In this document: one piece after another, positions 62,600 through 64,000 of the stretch
Layout of the letters: every line of letters starts with the position of its first letter
Position numbering within the stretch: the stretch's first letter is position 1
DNA from: J014 sp964486055
Lineage (GTDB): Bacteria > Acidobacteriota > Blastocatellia > Pyrinomonadales > Pyrinomonadaceae
Length of the DNA stretch: 64,000 nt
Reading direction: 5' to 3'
Assembly (NCBI GenBank): GCA_964486055.1
Contig: CAZALE010000001.1
Location: forward strand, 538,908-602,907
Notes under the pieces: generated by a model
Database searches by the model: none
Told to the model about the DNA's origin: nothing
What the model saw: only the letters and a program-made list of their open reading frames with translations
Program-made: the position numbers and the translations under genes

Positions 62600-62830
62600 A
62601 TGAAGAGATTAGTTACATTGTTTTTAGCTTTATTGCTCGGAATTGCGGTGAGTGGATCTTCGCTAGCCTTTTCTGGTTTGAGCCAAGATAATCAACAAAA
62701 TCAACAAACCACTAAGAAGGAAACCAAAAAATCTAAGACTCATAAGAAGCATCACAGAAAGCATCACAAGAAAGGAAAGAAGAATAGCACCAAGAAGAAT
62801 GAAACAAAAAGCCAAACTCCCTCCTCATAA
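62600..62830 (+). CDS. Small exported Lys/His-rich protein
   Basis: A 76-residue protein with AAAGGAG upstream and a clear signal peptide (VTLFLALLLGIAVSGSSLAF, residues 4-23). The mature part is a low-complexity Lys/His/Gln/Asn tail (TKKETKKSKTHKKHHRKHHKKGKK) with no fold signature. The His-rich segment could bind metal, nucleic acid or acidic envelope polymers. Short basic exported proteins like this are often misannotated, but the SD, signal peptide and following terminator support expression. Confidence 0.72.
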   Translation: MKRLVTLFLALLLGIAVSGSSLAFSGLSQDNQQNQQTTKKETKKSKTHKKHHRKHHKKGKKNSTKKNETKSQTPSS

Positions 62831-62880
62831 CGCCAAAGCCGAAAGTGAGTCTGAAAAGGGTAGTGCCAAGCCCCTCACCG

Positions 62881-62912
62881 CAAAGAGCGAAGCATTCTTG
62901 CTTCGCTCTTTG
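62881..62912 (+). terminator. Intrinsic terminator after the small exported protein
   Basis: CAAAGAGCGAAGCA (62881-62894) and TGCTTCGCTCTTTG (62899-62912) pair perfectly over 14 bp around TTCT and are followed by TTTAACTC. The next gene's SD begins 11 bp later, so it may also act as an attenuator for that gene. Confidence 0.8.
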
Positions 62913-62937
62913 TTTAACTCTAGAGGAGGTTCGGGCT

Positions 62938-63312
62938 ATGATTGAAGTTAATGGTAAAAGAGTATTTTGGCTCTTAGTTTTCCTTTGCTTATTTTTTATT
63001 CTTTCGATATATGCTACCTTTAGTTTCCTTTCTACATCGACGATTGAAACTATAGTGACGAATTCTTCCCACTCCAACACGGGATCTCAAGCGGTTTATA
63101 AGCAGATGCAGATGAAGCACAAGCGAGAGATCAAGTTCAGACAGAAGAATAAGGAAAAAGACCCAGATAAAGGCAAAGATTTGGATAAAAGTAAGGACGT
63201 AGATAAAAATAAGGCTCTTGATAAGAACAAAAGTCAGGAGAAATACAAAGATCAAGGGCAGAACAATGAAAAAGAGAGCAAAAATGATAAGCAAAACAAT
63301 GAGACAGATTAA
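62938..63312 (+). CDS. Membrane protein with Lys/Asp repeat tail
   Basis: The protein is 124 residues from the ATG at 62938, with AGGAGG upstream; a longer frame from 62845 would read through the terminator. One TM helix (about residues 9-32) is followed by a low-complexity tail with imperfect six-residue repeats of DKxKD type (DPDKGK, DLDKSK, DVDKNK, ALDKNK) and a Gln/Asn/Glu-rich end. Function unknown. Its tail repeats could expand or contract by slippage. The next gene is a sensor kinase 62 bp downstream. Confidence 0.7.
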   Translation: MIEVNGKRVFWLLVFLCLFFILSIYATFSFLSTSTIETIVTNSSHSNTGSQAVYKQMQMKHKREIKFRQKNKEKDPDKGKDLDKSKDVDKNKALDKNKSQEKYKDQGQNNEKESKNDKQNNETD

Positions 63313-63374
63313 GAATGAAATTTGACCTGCCAAGGATTGAGCTATTGTTTCACATGCTCGATAATCATTCATGA

Positions 63375-64000
63375 ATGAAACCTTACTTAGAGCGCTTCTT
63401 AAATCACCTGCTTGCTGCTTTAAGTGTCCTTGCAGTGACTTTGCTACTCGTTTCGTTAAGCACGCATATTAATTCAACGAGCGTAGGCTTAATAATGGTT
63501 TTAGTCATACTATTCGTTGCAATTTTTGCGGGGAGTACTTCTGCATTTCTAGCTTCTATAGTTGCAATGCTATGCTTTAATTACTTTTTTCTTCCACCCA
63601 TAGGTACGCTTACAATAGCTGATCCACAGAATTGGGTGGCTTTATTTGTTTTCTTGGTGGTTGCATTAACAGTGGGACAATTATCAGCTCGGGTTAAAAG
63701 ACGGGCTAGAGAGGCTGAAGCTAGCAAGCGTGAAATCGAGAGACTTTATGAAGAGTTACGTGATGCTTTCGAGCAGGCAAGTCAGACGGAGGCCTTGCGC
63801 CGTAGTGAAAAACTTAAATCAGCTCTTCTGGACGCAGTTACTCATGATATAAGGACTCCTCTGACATCAATCAAGGCTTCTGTCACAACTCTGATAAGCG
63901 AGTTAAAAAGAGAAATCTTATTGGATGAGCGTTCTAAGTACGAAATGCTTCTGGTGATAGATGAAGAATGTAACAGACTGAATAATTACACTGAGAAATT
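63375..64000 (+). CDS. KdpD-like sensor histidine kinase with DUF4118 (N-terminal fragment)
   Basis: About 208 residues before the window edge. The start at 63375 is used because an in-frame stop precedes it. The first 100 residues carry four TM helices of the DUF4118 (KdpD) type (TSVGLIMVLVILFVAIFAG, AMLCFNYFFLPPIGTLTIADPQNWVALFVFLVVAL). A coiled-coil linker follows, then the dimerisation/phosphoacceptor box LLDAVTHDIRTPLTSIKASV. The ATPase domain is outside the window. KdpD's N-terminal KdpD/Usp domain is absent, so it is a short KdpD-like kinase. Confidence 0.87.
   Translation, partial: MKPYLERFLNHLLAALSVLAVTLLLVSLSTHINSTSVGLIMVLVILFVAIFAGSTSAFLASIVAMLCFNYFFLPPIGTLTIADPQNWVALFVFLVVALTVGQLSARVKRRAREAEASKREIERLYEELRDAFEQASQTEALRRSEKLKSALLDAVTHDIRTPLTSIKASVTTLISELKREILLDERSKYEMLLVIDEECNRLNNYTEK

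Noticed and set aside
62845..62937. N-terminal extension of the Lys/Asp-repeat membrane protein
   Set aside because: It would translate the 14-bp terminator stem. The ATG at 62938 has a perfect AGGAGG.
1..64000. CRISPR arrays, transposons, tRNA or rRNA genes
   Set aside because: No regularly spaced repeats, transposase-like frames or terminal repeats were seen. No cloverleaf-like or rRNA-like sequence was recognised in the non-coding gaps, though reading by eye cannot exclude a divergent small RNA.

Overview
The window is AT-rich bacterial chromosome with dense, mostly operonic genes. No ribosomal or transfer RNA genes, CRISPR arrays or transposons were recognised. The best taxonomic guess is Acidobacteriota: there is a VWFA protein of the kind expanded in that phylum (57974-59206), a full Alternative Complex III plus A2-type caa3 oxidase operon, and several small conserved-looking secreted proteins. 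Frequent ATA, AGA and AGG codons and charged proteins would suit a moderately thermophilic, low-GC lineage, but this is inference. No 16S gene is present to settle it.

Layout. 1-6.0 kb: the start of a PLP-dependent aromatic amino acid decarboxylase (minus, cut by the window edge), facing three tandem APC amino acid permeases. 6.1-13.2 kb: a secreted lipocalin-like protein, 3-hydroxybutyryl-CoA dehydrogenase, an M16 peptidase pair (one catalytic, one without the zinc site), a UbiD-family decarboxylase and a membrane-anchored metallophosphoesterase. 13.2-16.2 kb (minus): hemD, an alkaline-phosphatase-superfamily metalloenzyme and a UMF1-type MFS transporter. 16.3-25.4 kb: a sugar nucleotidyltransferase-like protein with altered metal ligands, an RNA-type methyltransferase, VOC and histone-deacetylase-like proteins, a zinc-ribbon protein, enoyl-CoA hydratase, fmt with an NHL/LytM fusion lipoprotein, and mnmA.

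25.4-32.1 kb is an iron/heme acquisition locus. A 1 kb non-coding stretch carries a TTGACA promoter overlapped by a Fur-box-like palindrome. It is followed by a small CxxC protein, a FecA-like TonB-dependent receptor, a heme oxygenase and a second TonB-dependent receptor, punctuated by strong intrinsic terminators. 32.4-37.9 kb: an FGGY kinase, class II photolyase, folK-panB and a degenerate ROK protein.

38.0-51.4 kb is the respiratory core: actA-B-C-D-E-F, a 178-residue single-TM protein, sco1, coxB-A-C-D and a perfect 13-bp terminator. It should move electrons from menaquinol through Alternative Complex III to a cytochrome-c-fused oxidase. 51.6-54.4 kb holds a Lol-like set (lipoprotein, LolD-like ATPase, small TM protein, LolA-like protein) without a permease. 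Then come a radical SAM protein, argH (minus), a PA-IL-like lectin-domain protein and the VWFA protein. 59.5-62.2 kb (minus) is hpf-hprK-rapZ. The window ends with two small Lys-rich exported or membrane proteins, the first behind a sigma-54-like promoter, and the start of a KdpD-like histidine kinase.

The most useful leads are: the Fur-controlled locus with its roughly 430-nt leader; conserved enzyme folds that have lost catalytic residues (nucleotidyltransferase, ROK protein, RapZ P-loop, GNTD phosphoesterase, M16 partner); the NHL-LytM fusion; and the long hairpin between actC and actD.
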